Assembly: GCF_001425085.1 (NCBI RefSeq)
Contig: NZ_LMDN01000004.1
Coordinates: 1-64,000 of the forward strand
Reading direction: 5' to 3'
Length of the DNA: 64,000 nucleotides
Source: Leifsonia sp. Root4
GTDB lineage: Bacteria; Actinomycetota; Actinomycetes; Actinomycetales; Microbacteriaceae
Within the stretch, counting starts at the first letter, position 1; each line of letters begins with the position of its first letter. Positions 18,945 through 28,133 of this stretch are shown piece after piece. Position numbers and translations under genes: made by a program. The notes beneath the pieces are model-generated. The model was given only the letters and a program-made list of their open reading frames with translations, made no database searches and was not told where the DNA came from.

Positions 18945-19451
18945 CTAGGAGCGAGCGGTCCCCGCGACGGCCTCGGCCGGGCCAGGCACGTTGCCGACGC
19001 CCCAGCCGTACGCGAGCTTGTGCGCCTCGAGTACGAAGAAGGACTCGGTCGACACGACGCCGTCGATGGCCTGCATCCGGTCGTTCACGACCTCGGTGAA
19101 GTGCTCGATGTCGCGGCAGATCACCTCGGCCATCACATCGAACTGTCCGGTCGTCAGGATGACGTAGCTCGTCTCGGGCAATTCGGCGAGCGCGCTGCAC
19201 ACGGCGCGCGCCTTTCCCGCTGCCGTGCGGATGCCGATCATGGCCAGCCGATCGAAGCCGATCGCGAGTGGGTTGGCGATGCCGACGACCTGCAGGATCC
19301 CCAGCTCCTCGAGCCGGCGGGTGCGATATCTGACCGATGAGGCCGGGATGCCGAGATCCTCCGCGATCTGCTTGAACGCGCGCCGACCATCGGCCTGTAG
19401 CGCCGTGATGATTTGCCGATCCGTGTCGTCCATGCTCACCGGTGAGGTCAT
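18945..19451 (-). CDS. Lrp/AsnC family transcriptional regulator
   Basis: A 168-residue regulator with an N-terminal helix-turn-helix (DDTDRQIITALQADGRRAFK, then DLGIPASSVRYRTRRLEELG) and a C-terminal RAM ligand-binding domain (YVILTTGQFDVMAEV). Members sense amino acids and control their catabolism. It lies 20 bp upstream of the CoA-transferase and 34 bp downstream of oxidoreductase B on the same strand, so it is the likely local regulator. Start set at ATG 19451; ATG 19433, at MDDTDRQ, is also possible. Confidence 0.92.
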   Translation of the reverse strand: MTSPVSMDDTDRQIITALQADGRRAFKQIAEDLGIPASSVRYRTRRLEELGILQVVGIANPLAIGFDRLAMIGIRTAAGKARAVCSALAELPETSYVILTTGQFDVMAEVICRDIEHFTEVVNDRMQAIDGVVSTESFFVLEAHKLAYGWGVGNVPGPAEAVAGTARS

Positions 19452-19485
19452 GGCTCCCACGTTACCGCCGTCGGCGCGGCCGACG

Positions 19486-20886
19486 TTACGAGTCAAAACC
19501 GAGACCGAGCGCGTCCATCACGCGCAGCCACAGATTGCGCCGACCGGTCTCGTCCTGCCTGGCCATCGACCAGCGGGTGATTTGGACGCCGACATAGCGC
19601 ACCGGCTCCGGCGGGAAGGGCACGGGCTTCCGGCTGATCATGGTGAGCCGGGTGCGCTCGGTTGACCGGCCCGCCAGCAGGTCGAGCATGACCTGGGCGG
19701 CGAAGCGGGTTGCCGTGACACCGAGCCCCGTGAAGCCCAGCGCATACGCGATGCGGCCGTTCGCCGCGGTCCCCGCTGTGAGGCAGAAGCGTGTCGAGGA
19801 ATCGACGACACCGCCCCACTGGTGGCTGAACCGCACGTGGGCCAGCTGCGGGTACGTCTCGTAGAACTGCGCCGCGAGCTTGTCGAAGGTCTCCTGGCGC
19901 TGGGTCTTCGACTCATCGCGCGCGGAGCCGTAGTGATAGATGGCGTCGTAGCCGCCCCAGAGGATTCGTCCGTCGTGCGTCTTGCGGTAGTAGTGGAACT
20001 GGTTGCCGGCATCGGTGAGGCCGAAGTCGCCCGTCCAGCCGATGTCGGCGAACTCCGCCTCGCTGAGCGGCTCGGTCATGATCGCGTAGTCGTAGACGGG
20101 GATGGTGACGAGACTCAGCCGGCGCAGCAACGGCTGGAACACGTTCGTGGCGAGCGCGACCCTGGCCGCGCGCACGGAGCCTCCCGCCGTGCGGACGATC
20201 ACCCGGGTGCGATCGCCGGTGTCGAGGCCGAGCGCGGCCGAGTCCTCGTAGATCTGCACGCCGAGCTCGAGGCACACGCGGCGGAGGCCGAGCACCAACT
20301 TGTACGGATCGACGAGTGCGTAGTTCGGCGAGTGCATCCCGGCGATATAGGAGCCCGACGTGGTCCACCGACCGATCTCCGCGGCGGAGATGAAGTGCGC
20401 CGGGTCGCCATGTGCGGTGCTGGCCCGCGCCGCCTCCTCGAGGCCCGCCGCCTCCCAGGGGGTGCGTGCGAAGGCCACCTTTCCCGCCATCACGAAGTCC
20501 GCCTCAATGCCGTAGCGCTCAAGCGTCGCCTGCATCTCGTAGAGGTTCTCGATCCCGAGCCGGACGAGTGTGTCGATCTCCGCCGGCCAGCGCTCGATGC
20601 CGTTGGCGAAGCCATGCGTCAGGCTGGGCGAGCAGAATCCGCCGTTGCGACCGCTGGCCGCAGCTCCAAGGCCATCCGCCTCGAGCAGCACCACCCGCGC
20701 ATCCGGATCGGCTTCCTTGGCCAGCAGCGCGGTCCAGAGACCGGTGTATCCGCCGCCGACGACGAGGAGATCGGCTTCGACGGTGCCGCGCAGGCCGGGG
20801 AGGCGCGCAGGGGCCTGCGCATGATCGATCCAGAAGGGAACGGGACGGGCCTGCTGCAGGCCCGGAATGGTCGCGGATGACGGCAT
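19486..20886 (-). CDS. FAD-dependent amine/amino acid oxidoreductase (PuuB-like), copy B
   Basis: A 466-residue DAO-family flavoenzyme, paralogous along its whole length to 14605-16080. It has DLLVVGGGYTGLWTALLAKE, AASGRNGGFCSPSLTHG, TIPVYDYAIMTEPL and the C-terminal FAD segment ALGFTGLGVTATRFAAQVM. By analogy to PuuB it would oxidise an amine or gamma-glutamylated polyamine to an aldehyde for the neighbouring dehydrogenases. It runs in the same direction as the Lrp, CoA-transferase and glutaryl-CoA dehydrogenase genes. Confidence 0.9.
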   Translation of the reverse strand: MPSSATIPGLQQARPVPFWIDHAQAPARLPGLRGTVEADLLVVGGGYTGLWTALLAKEADPDARVVLLEADGLGAAASGRNGGFCSPSLTHGFANGIERWPAEIDTLVRLGIENLYEMQATLERYGIEADFVMAGKVAFARTPWEAAGLEEAARASTAHGDPAHFISAAEIGRWTTSGSYIAGMHSPNYALVDPYKLVLGLRRVCLELGVQIYEDSAALGLDTGDRTRVIVRTAGGSVRAARVALATNVFQPLLRRLSLVTIPVYDYAIMTEPLSEAEFADIGWTGDFGLTDAGNQFHYYRKTHDGRILWGGYDAIYHYGSARDESKTQRQETFDKLAAQFYETYPQLAHVRFSHQWGGVVDSSTRFCLTAGTAANGRIAYALGFTGLGVTATRFAAQVMLDLLAGRSTERTRLTMISRKPVPFPPEPVRYVGVQITRWSMARQDETGRRNLWLRVMDALGLGFDS

Positions 20887-20919
20887 GGTGCGACTCCTCG
20901 CAGTAGGGGTGGGTGGGCC

Positions 20920-20955
20920 GCGTGGTGCCTCGACGGGTTCGGCGAGGCACCACGC
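20920..20955 (-). terminator. Strong hairpin between aldehyde dehydrogenase and oxidoreductase B
   Basis: A perfect 13-bp stem (gcgtggtgcctcg, 20920-20932, with 20943-20955) and a 10-base loop lie 35 bp downstream of the aldehyde dehydrogenase stop. No run of T follows on the minus strand, so it may partly attenuate or stabilise a processed 3' end rather than fully terminate. Confidence 0.65.
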
Positions 20956-20989
20956 AGCTGCTCGGCACCGCTCGGCGCGGCGCCCGGGC

Positions 20990-22447
20990 TCAGCGGTTGA
21001 GGTGGATGACGCCGGTGCGCAGATCGCTCATGTCGATCAACGTGTGCTTGCCACCGATCCGACCCCAGCCGGTGTTCTTGCCGCCGGCCCCTCCGAATGG
21101 CATGTTGATGTCCCAGAAGCCGTTGCTGTCGTTCACGATCACCTGGCCCGTCTCGATCTCCTCGACGAAGCGGTAGGCCTTCGAGAGATCATTCGTGAAC
21201 ACGGCCGACTGCAGGCCGAGCGCGTCGGCGTTCGCGATGCGCAGCAGCTCGTCGTCCGAGGCACCCGTGATCACAGGGACGACCGGGCCGAACGATTCCT
21301 CGACGCTGAGCAGGCTGTCCTCACTGACTCCGTCGACGATCGTGAACTCGTAGTACAGCTCGGTGGGCTGACCCGACCGCCGCCCGCCGCCGGCCAGCAC
21401 GTCGAAGCCGCGCGTGCGGGCATCCTCCATGTGCCTGTCCATCTTCGACGCGACGCCTTCGTTGTTGAGCGGGCCGAGGTTGACGGCCGCGTCGAACGGG
21501 TTGCCAAGTGTGACGCCGTCGACCGTCTTCAGCAACTGCTCGATGAAGGCGTCGTGCACATTGGCATGCACGAGCACCCGCTCGGTCGCGCAGCAGACCT
21601 GGCCGGCGCAGAAGTAGGCGCCGTCCGCCGCAGCCTGAGCAGCGCGTTGCAGGTCGGCGTCTTCGAGCACGATCAGGGGGCCGTTGCCGGAGAGCTCCAT
21701 GATCGAGCGCTTGAGCCCGGAGGTGGCGTGGATCTTCGCCCCGGTCGCCGAGGATCCGATGAAGCCGATCGCGTCGATACCGTCGTGGGAGACGAGCTTG
21801 GCGCCGAAGTCGCCCTCGCCGGGGAGAACGTTGACGAGGCCCTTCGGAACGCCGGCGGCCTCGAATGCCTCCAGCGCGGCGAGCACGGTCAGCGAGGTGT
21901 GGGTCGGTGGCTTCACCACGTGGGCGTTGCCGGTGGCAAGGCCGGGGGCGACGAACTCGGCCAGCATGAGGAGCGGGAAGTTCCAGGGGGTGATGATCGC
22001 CCAGGTGCCGACCGGCTTGTAGAACGACCACATCCGCTTGTTCGTGTCGTTCGAGGGGAACGTCTCGCCGTGGAGGCGAACCGCGTCTTCTGCGTGCAGG
22101 TGGAACAGCTGCGCCGCTTCCTTGATGTCGGCAACGGACTCCGCAAGCGGCTTGCCCTGCTCCAGGGTCTGCAACCGCGCGAGCTCGTCGACCCGCTTCT
22201 CCAGCTCGTCACCGACGCGGTGGCAGATGGCGGCGCGCTGCCAGACGCCGACCTGGCGCCATTCGCGCTGAGCGGCGCGTGCTGCGGTCACCGCCCGGTC
22301 GAGATCTGCCGAACTCGGCAGGGGCAGGGTGGCGATGCGCTCGCCGGTGACGGGACTGATTACGTCGAATGATTCACCGGATGTTCCGTCGGTGAACTGC
22401 CCGTCGATGTAGAGCTGCTGCTTCGGGGGCGTTGGCATGAAATTCAC
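20990..22447 (-). CDS. NAD(P)-dependent aldehyde dehydrogenase
   Basis: A 485-residue aldehyde dehydrogenase. The Rossmann segment is GTWAIITPWNFPLLM, the general base Glu is in MELSGNGP, and the nucleophile is the first Cys of GQVCCATERV (Cys285 from this start). C-terminal closing motif MPFGGAGGKNTGWGR. The expected task is oxidation of an aminoaldehyde, glutarate semialdehyde or succinate semialdehyde made by the FAD oxidoreductases. Divergent from the polyamine-binding protein gene. Start may be ATG 22447 or ATG 22438. Confidence 0.92.
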   Translation of the reverse strand: MNFMPTPPKQQLYIDGQFTDGTSGESFDVISPVTGERIATLPLPSSADLDRAVTAARAAQREWRQVGVWQRAAICHRVGDELEKRVDELARLQTLEQGKPLAESVADIKEAAQLFHLHAEDAVRLHGETFPSNDTNKRMWSFYKPVGTWAIITPWNFPLLMLAEFVAPGLATGNAHVVKPPTHTSLTVLAALEAFEAAGVPKGLVNVLPGEGDFGAKLVSHDGIDAIGFIGSSATGAKIHATSGLKRSIMELSGNGPLIVLEDADLQRAAQAAADGAYFCAGQVCCATERVLVHANVHDAFIEQLLKTVDGVTLGNPFDAAVNLGPLNNEGVASKMDRHMEDARTRGFDVLAGGGRRSGQPTELYYEFTIVDGVSEDSLLSVEESFGPVVPVITGASDDELLRIANADALGLQSAVFTNDLSKAYRFVEEIETGQVIVNDSNGFWDINMPFGGAGGKNTGWGRIGGKHTLIDMSDLRTGVIHLNR

Positions 22448-22561
22448 GAGCTACCTCTCTCTCAACAGCGGTGCCTCATTGCCCCACTGTCGGCCGACAC
22501 CCTGCGGTGCCGTAGGCCGGGATTTCACACTATCCATTCCGGCCGAGAAGTCAACGCATAT

Positions 22562-22598
22562 GAGCAAGCTTGCTCGCAGTTATTTGCTCGATGCGCAA
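22562..22598. promoter_or_regulatory. Paired palindromes in a divergent promoter region
   Basis: gagcaagcttgctc (22562-22575) is a perfect 14-bp palindrome; ttgctcgatgcgcaa (22584-22598) is an imperfect one with TTGC/GCAA ends, 22 bases centre to centre. They lie in the 280-bp gap between divergent aldehyde dehydrogenase and substrate-binding protein genes. Two dyads on the same helix face suit an Lrp-type oligomer; the link to the Lrp at 18945 is a guess. No other feature is seen in the gap. Confidence 0.5.
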
Positions 22599-22727
22599 AA
22601 CCGTTACATAAAAACTGTTGATCACACCGCGCGTCGCGCCCATACTTTACTCACACGCCACGACGCACCGCTGGCGCGGGTCGCGATCAACGTGGACGCG
22701 ACGCATTCCCGACACTGTGGAGGCACC

Positions 22728-23819
22728 ATGCATTACAGGAAAGCTTCGCTGCTTGCGATGGCAACCGTCGCAACGCTGGCTCTCGCTTCATGCTCCGCCG
22801 GATCCGAGAGCGCCGAGCTCGACCCGGACGCCGACGTCACCGAGCAGAGTCTCGTCGTCAGCGTGTGGGCCGACTACTATCCCGAAGACCTCGCCGAGAC
22901 CTTCGAGGCAGCCACCGGCATCCCGATCACGATCGTCAACCACGCGACCAATGAGGAGGTCATGGGCAAGCTCACCGCCGGTGGCGACTCCGGCATCGAC
23001 GTCGCCTTCGTCTCCGGACAGTATGCACAGGCCCTGAACGAGGCCGGGCTGCTGCAGCCGCTCGACGAGGAGCTCATCCCGAACGAGGAGAACCTGTACG
23101 CAGAGGCCCAAGAACTCGCCTACGACCCGGGCAACACCTTCTCGATGCCGTACGCGTGGGGCACGACGGGCCTCTGCTACCGATCCGACCTTGTCCCGAC
23201 CGCTCCGACGTCATGGAACGACCTGCTCGAGCCGGCACCGGAGCTCGTCGGAAAGACGACCATGCTCTCGACGGAGCGTTGGATGGCGTTGCCTGCACTG
23301 AAGGCGATGGGCCTCTCGGTCAACTCGACGAACCCCGACGACCTTGAAGCGGTCAAGGAGCAGATGCTGAGCACCAAGGACACCCTGCTCGCCTTCGACG
23401 ACACGACCTTCTACACGAAGCTCGTCTCCGGGGAGGCGTCGATGACGGAGGCGTGGGACGGATGGTGCAACTACGGCATCGCCGAGGACCCGAACATCGA
23501 GTTCGTCGTGCCGGAGGAGGGCAGCGACCTCTGGGTCGACACCATGACCGTGCTGAAGAGCTCGAAGAACAAGGAGGCCGCGATGGCCTTCGTGAACTAC
23601 ATCCTCGAGGCCGACGTGCAGTCCTGGGTGGCCGAGAACATCCTGTACAAGGTTCCCAACGAGGCCGCAATGGCCCTCGTCGACCCGGCCGTGATCGCCG
23701 CCTACCCGAACCTCGGCATGTCCCCCGCCGAGCTGCTCGAGCAGGAGACCATCGTGGACCTCGGGGAGTTCAGCCCGGAGTACACGAAGCTGGCCACCGA
23801 GATCATGGCCGCCGGCTAG
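22728..23819 (+). CDS. Polyamine-type ABC transporter substrate-binding lipoprotein (PotD-like)
   Basis: A 363-residue solute-binding protein. Signal peptide with lipobox ALASC, lipidated Cys22. The mature region opens VVSVWADYYPEDLAETFEAATG, the pattern of spermidine/putrescine-binding proteins. Placed at ATG 22728 because GGAGG stands just before it and the signal peptide begins there; the frame is open further upstream without meaning. First gene of an operon with two permeases and an ATPase. The ligand could be putrescine, cadaverine, spermidine or a related amine. Confidence 0.9.
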   Translation: MHYRKASLLAMATVATLALASCSAGSESAELDPDADVTEQSLVVSVWADYYPEDLAETFEAATGIPITIVNHATNEEVMGKLTAGGDSGIDVAFVSGQYAQALNEAGLLQPLDEELIPNEENLYAEAQELAYDPGNTFSMPYAWGTTGLCYRSDLVPTAPTSWNDLLEPAPELVGKTTMLSTERWMALPALKAMGLSVNSTNPDDLEAVKEQMLSTKDTLLAFDDTTFYTKLVSGEASMTEAWDGWCNYGIAEDPNIEFVVPEEGSDLWVDTMTVLKSSKNKEAAMAFVNYILEADVQSWVAENILYKVPNEAAMALVDPAVIAAYPNLGMSPAELLEQETIVDLGEFSPEYTKLATEIMAAG

Positions 23820-23835
23820 GAACGGGCACGGCTTC

Positions 23836-24750
23836 GTGACGTCCGACACCGCCCCCTCCGGCGCCGCCCCTCGCGGGTCGCGCCGGAGGTGGGCGCCCAC
23901 GCCCTTTCTCGCCCCCGGCATGCTCATGCTCGGCCTCTTCGTGGCCGTGCCGATCCTGCTGATCACCAGCTACGCCTTCTTCACCCGCGGCCGCTTCGGC
24001 GGAGTGCAGTTCATCTTCACCCTCGACAACTTCGCCCGTCTCGCCGACCCGCTCTACCTCAAGGTCATCGCCACCTCGGTGGGGATCGGCCTGATCGTCA
24101 CACTGTTGGCGCTGCTTCTCGGCTACCCGACGGCCCTCGTGATCACGCGCCTGCCCGCGAAGTGGCGCACCATCGCCCTGGTCGCGGTGTTGCTGCCGTT
24201 CTGGACGAACTTCCTGATCCGCACCTACGCCTGGATCCTGCTGCTGAACAACGCGGGCTGGATCAACCAGGGCCTGCAAGCGGTCGGCATCATCGACGAA
24301 CCGCTCACACTGCTCTATACGCAGCCGGCCGTCGTCGTCGGCCTGCTCTACATGTATCTTCCGCTCATGGTTCTGCCGCTCTACTCCTCGCTGTCTGCGC
24401 AAGATGCCCAGCTGGCCGAGGCGGCGACGAATCTCGGAGCGAGTCCGTGGCGGGTGTTCCGCACGGTCACCTTCCCACTCTCGATCCCCGGCGTGCTCAC
24501 CGGTTGCGTATTCGTGTTCGTGCCGGCGATGGGCAACTTCGTCATCCCCGAGCTGCTCGGTGGAGGAAAGACGGTGCTCATCGGCAACCTCGTACGCGAT
24601 CAATTCCTGAAGGCGCGCGACTGGCCGTTCGGCGCTGCGATCGCCCTCGTTCTGACGATCATGCTGTTGCTGTTGCTCTTCGCGCAGCAGCGGGCATCCC
24701 GTCGGCTGACAGAGGGTCCGGCCGAGAGGAAGGTGGCGAAGCGTGCGTAA
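23836..24750 (+). CDS. ABC transporter permease, PotB-like
   Basis: A 304-residue permease with about six transmembrane segments. The EAA loop is EAATNLGASPWRVFRTVTFP. GTG start 16 bp after the binding-protein stop; its end overlaps the next permease by eight bases. It forms the membrane channel of the polyamine-type importer together with the PotC-like subunit. Confidence 0.92.
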   Translation: MTSDTAPSGAAPRGSRRRWAPTPFLAPGMLMLGLFVAVPILLITSYAFFTRGRFGGVQFIFTLDNFARLADPLYLKVIATSVGIGLIVTLLALLLGYPTALVITRLPAKWRTIALVAVLLPFWTNFLIRTYAWILLLNNAGWINQGLQAVGIIDEPLTLLYTQPAVVVGLLYMYLPLMVLPLYSSLSAQDAQLAEAATNLGASPWRVFRTVTFPLSIPGVLTGCVFVFVPAMGNFVIPELLGGGKTVLIGNLVRDQFLKARDWPFGAAIALVLTIMLLLLLFAQQRASRRLTEGPAERKVAKRA

Positions 24751-25513
24751 CTCCCGGCTGATCAAACTGCCGTTCTGGCTCACCTACCTCTTCCTCTATC
24801 TGCCGATCCTCGTCGTCGTGATCATGTCCTTCAACTCCTCGTCGAACCTCTTCGTCTGGCGCGGATTCTCGCTGGAGTGGTACCCGGCCGTCTTCGCCGA
24901 CGAGGCGATCATGACGGGCCTGCGCAATACGCTCATCGTCGCGACCCTGGTGACCCTGCTCGCGACCGCGCTCGGCACGCTGCTGGCGGTCGGCATCCAC
25001 CGCTACACGCGCGGCGGCCTGGTGCGCGCATTCGCGATCGCTCCGGCGCTGCTGCCGGATCTACTGCTCGCGATCGGCCTGCTCAGCCTGTTCTCGCTGC
25101 TCGGTGTCACGCTCGGGCTGCACTCGGTCGTGATCGCGCACGTCACCTTCGCCATGGCGTTCGTCACGGCGATCGTGTTGGCCCGCCTGGCCAATATGGA
25201 CCCGAATCTGGAGGAGGCCTCGCAGGATCTCGGCGCCGGAGCGGTGCGGACGTTCATGAGGGTCACCCTGCCCCAGCTCGCGCCGGGCATCGTGGCCGGC
25301 GCCCTGCTCTCGTTCACGCTCTCGCTGGACGAGTTCGTGATGGCGTTCTTCACGGCGGCGCCGACCACGCCGACCCTGCCCATCGCCATCTATTCCATGG
25401 TCCGCTTCGGCGTCACCCCCGAGGTCAACGCCCTCGCGACCATGTTGCTGTTCGTGAGCGTTCTCACCGTGATCGGTGCGCAACGCCTGACCCGAGTGAC
25501 GGATTCCCTATGA
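24743..25513 (+). CDS. ABC transporter permease, PotC-like
   Basis: A 256-residue permease with about six transmembrane segments; EAA loop EEASQDLGAGAVRTFMRVTLP, followed by LSFTLSLDEFVMAFF, a segment characteristic of PotC. GTG start inside the PotB-like gene and ATGA overlap with the ATPase gene show tight coupling. Confidence 0.93.
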   Translation: MRNSRLIKLPFWLTYLFLYLPILVVVIMSFNSSSNLFVWRGFSLEWYPAVFADEAIMTGLRNTLIVATLVTLLATALGTLLAVGIHRYTRGGLVRAFAIAPALLPDLLLAIGLLSLFSLLGVTLGLHSVVIAHVTFAMAFVTAIVLARLANMDPNLEEASQDLGAGAVRTFMRVTLPQLAPGIVAGALLSFTLSLDEFVMAFFTAAPTTPTLPIAIYSMVRFGVTPEVNALATMLLFVSVLTVIGAQRLTRVTDSL

Positions 25514-26592
25514 GCACGACCACGACCACCGCGCCCCTCCTCGACATCCGTGGCCTCAGCCACAGTTATGGAGAGGTGGCCGCTCTGAGAGACATCTCGC
25601 TGTCGATCGCCGACAACGAGTTCTTCGCCCTGCTCGGCCCCTCCGGCTGCGGCAAGACAACCCTGCTGCGCGCGATCGCCGGCTTCGAAACGCCGAGTGC
25701 GGGGAGCATCCTGCTCGACGGCGACGATCTGACCTCGCGCCCGGCGCACCGCCGGCCGATCAACATGATGTTCCAGTCCTACGCCCTGTTCCCGCACATG
25801 ACCGTCGCCCAGAACATCGCATACGGGCTCGAGGCCGACGGTGTCGAGAAGGCCGAGATCCGACGTCGGGTCGGCGAGATGCTCGACATCATCGGGCTCT
25901 CCGAGTTCGAGCGACGCCGCCCGGCGAAACTCTCCGGCGGTCAACGCCAGCGGGTCGCTTTGGCCAGGGCGCTCGTGAAACGCCCCCGACTTCTCCTGCT
26001 CGACGAGCCTCTGTCTGCACTCGACCGCAAGGTGCGCGCAGAGATGCAGCTCGAGCTCAAGCGGATGCAGCACGAGGTCGGCATGACCTTCGTCGTCGTC
26101 ACCCACGATCAGGAGGAGGCGATGTCGATGGCCGACCGTGTCGCCGTCCTGAATCGGGGCGCGATCGAGCAGCTCGACAGCCCGGTCGGGCTCTACTCGA
26201 GCCCCTCGACACGCTTCGTCGCCAATTTCATCGGCTCGGCGAATCTGATCGACGGAACGGCGGTGGCCGGCGGCATCACGACGCCGGAGATCGGCTTCCT
26301 GCCCGCCGCGCACGCCTTCGCCTCCGGTGACCCGGTGACCCTCGTCCTCCGCCCGGAGGATGTGCGGATCGCGGGCACCGACGGGGCGATCGAGGGAACC
26401 GTCGTCGACACCTTCTTCCTCGGCGGTTCCTCCACCGTCTCGGTCACGGTGCCCGGGCTCCCCCGCCCGATCAGCTGCACCGTGCACGCGGCCCATGTCG
26501 CGGAGCGGGGCGAGCGGGTCGGGCTCAGCTACGACCGGATTCGGGCGGTCGTCGTCGCGAACCCCGGGTCCGCAGAGGCACCCGTCGCCTGA
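25510..26592 (+). CDS. ABC transporter ATP-binding protein, PotA-like
   Basis: A 360-residue ATPase. Walker A GPSGCGKTT lies near residues 44-52, signature LSGGQRQRVALARAL, Walker B LLLLDEPLSALDRK, switch VVTHDQEEAMS, then a C-terminal TOBE regulatory domain (VLRPEDVRIAG). The ATG at 25510 overlaps the PotC-like stop. It energises uptake by the complex. Confidence 0.94.
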   Translation: MSTTTTTAPLLDIRGLSHSYGEVAALRDISLSIADNEFFALLGPSGCGKTTLLRAIAGFETPSAGSILLDGDDLTSRPAHRRPINMMFQSYALFPHMTVAQNIAYGLEADGVEKAEIRRRVGEMLDIIGLSEFERRRPAKLSGGQRQRVALARALVKRPRLLLLDEPLSALDRKVRAEMQLELKRMQHEVGMTFVVVTHDQEEAMSMADRVAVLNRGAIEQLDSPVGLYSSPSTRFVANFIGSANLIDGTAVAGGITTPEIGFLPAAHAFASGDPVTLVLRPEDVRIAGTDGAIEGTVVDTFFLGGSSTVSVTVPGLPRPISCTVHAAHVAERGERVGLSYDRIRAVVVANPGSAEAPVA

Positions 26593-26751
26593 GCGTTCCA
26601 CCGCGCGGCAGCATCGCCCGGCTGTCGAATTCGGGGCTGCAATCTGCCACCATGTCCATTCACCCCGGCGCACCTTGCCCATAAGCTGGACGCACGTGTG
26701 CATCGCTGCTCGCCTCGAGTCGTGCGATGCCGTAGCGGTTGAGAGGAACCC

Positions 26752-28119
26752 ATGAGCGCGTATGCAGTAATCAACCCGGCGACGGGCGAGACCGTCAAGA
26801 GCTACCCGACCATCACGGACGCGGACCTTGCGGCCGCGATCGACAGTGCGGATGCCGCGCACCGCGGTTGGTCACGGAGTTCGACTGTCGCCGAGCGCGC
26901 GGCGCTGGTCCGCCGTGTCGCCGAGTTGCACCTCGAGCGTCGCGACACCCTCGCCGAGATCATCGTGCGCGAGATGGGCAAGCCGCTCGAGCAGGCGCTC
27001 GGCGAGGTGGACTTCGCCGCCTACATCTTCGAGTACTACGCCGACAACGCCGAATCACTGATGGCCGACGAGCCGATCACTCTGCTCGCCGGCGAGGGCT
27101 CCGCCCTGATTCGTCGCCGCTCGCTCGGTGTGCTGCTCGGCATCATGCCGTGGAACTTCCCGTACTACCAGGTCGCCCGCTTCGCCGCTCCGAATCTGAT
27201 CGTCGGCAACACCATCCTGCTCAAGCACGCAGAGCAGTGCCCGGAATCCGCCGCGGCCATCGAGCAGATCTTCCTCGACGCGGGCTTCCCCGTCGGCGCC
27301 TACGTGAACGTCTATGCCTCGCACGAGCAGATCGCCACCATCATTGCGGACCCGCGCGTCCAGGGTGTCTCGCTGACCGGCTCTGAGCGCGCCGGGGCCG
27401 CAGTGGCAGAGATCGCCGGCCGCCACCTGAAGAAGGTCGTGCTCGAACTCGGCGGGTCCGACCCGTTCATCCTGCTCAGCACCGACGACCTCGATGCCAC
27501 CGTCGAGGCCGCCGTCCTCGCCCGCATCGACAACAACGGCCAGGCCTGCAACGCCGCCAAGCGTTTCATCGTCATCGACGAGCTCTACGACGAGTTCCTC
27601 ACCAAGTTCACGGCGGCGTTCACGGCATCCGCGCCCGGCGACCCCATGGCGGAGGGCACGAATCTCGGTCCGCTCTCCTCGGCCAAGGCCGCCGACGGTC
27701 TGCAGGACCAGCTCGACCGTGCCGTCGCCCAGGGCGCGACTCTCGTGGCGGGGGCCCCGCGCAACGGCACCTACTTCCCGGCGACCGTGCTCACCGACAT
27801 CACCCCCGGCAACGACGTCTACCACGAGGAGTTCTTCGGCCCCGTCGCCTCGGTCTACCGCGTCGCCACCGAGGCCGAGGCGATCGAGCTCGCCAACGAC
27901 ACCCCATTCGGGCTCGGCTCCTTCGTCTTCACCACCGACCCGGAGCAGGCGCTCCGCGTGGCTGACGGCATCGAGGCCGGCATGGTGTTCATCAACGTCG
28001 TCGCGGCCGACGGCGCCGAGTTGCCATTCGGCGGCGTCAAGCGTTCCGGTTCCGGCCGCGAGCTCGGCCGCTTCGGGGCCGACGAGTTCGTCAACAAGAA
28101 GATGATCCGCATCGGCTGA
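26752..28119 (+). CDS. Succinate/glutarate-semialdehyde dehydrogenase
   Basis: A 455-residue aldehyde dehydrogenase of the Sad/GabD group. Catalytic Cys266 is in NNGQACNAAKRF and the general base Glu232 in LELGGSDPF; MPWNFPYYQ lines the cofactor site. Such enzymes oxidise succinate semialdehyde from putrescine/GABA or glutarate semialdehyde from cadaverine/5-aminovalerate. Placed 159 bp after the PotA-like gene, it may have its own promoter. With the glutaryl-CoA genes upstream, glutarate semialdehyde is an attractive substrate. Confidence 0.93.
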   Translation: MSAYAVINPATGETVKSYPTITDADLAAAIDSADAAHRGWSRSSTVAERAALVRRVAELHLERRDTLAEIIVREMGKPLEQALGEVDFAAYIFEYYADNAESLMADEPITLLAGEGSALIRRRSLGVLLGIMPWNFPYYQVARFAAPNLIVGNTILLKHAEQCPESAAAIEQIFLDAGFPVGAYVNVYASHEQIATIIADPRVQGVSLTGSERAGAAVAEIAGRHLKKVVLELGGSDPFILLSTDDLDATVEAAVLARIDNNGQACNAAKRFIVIDELYDEFLTKFTAAFTASAPGDPMAEGTNLGPLSSAKAADGLQDQLDRAVAQGATLVAGAPRNGTYFPATVLTDITPGNDVYHEEFFGPVASVYRVATEAEAIELANDTPFGLGSFVFTTDPEQALRVADGIEAGMVFINVVAADGAELPFGGVKRSGSGRELGRFGADEFVNKKMIRIG

Positions 28120-28133
28120 GCTGGCGCAGCGAG

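Noticed and set aside
14605-28119. Complete Puu pathway
   Set aside because: PuuA, PuuD and PuuE homologues were looked for and not found in the window, so calling the genes a full Puu pathway would go beyond the sequence.
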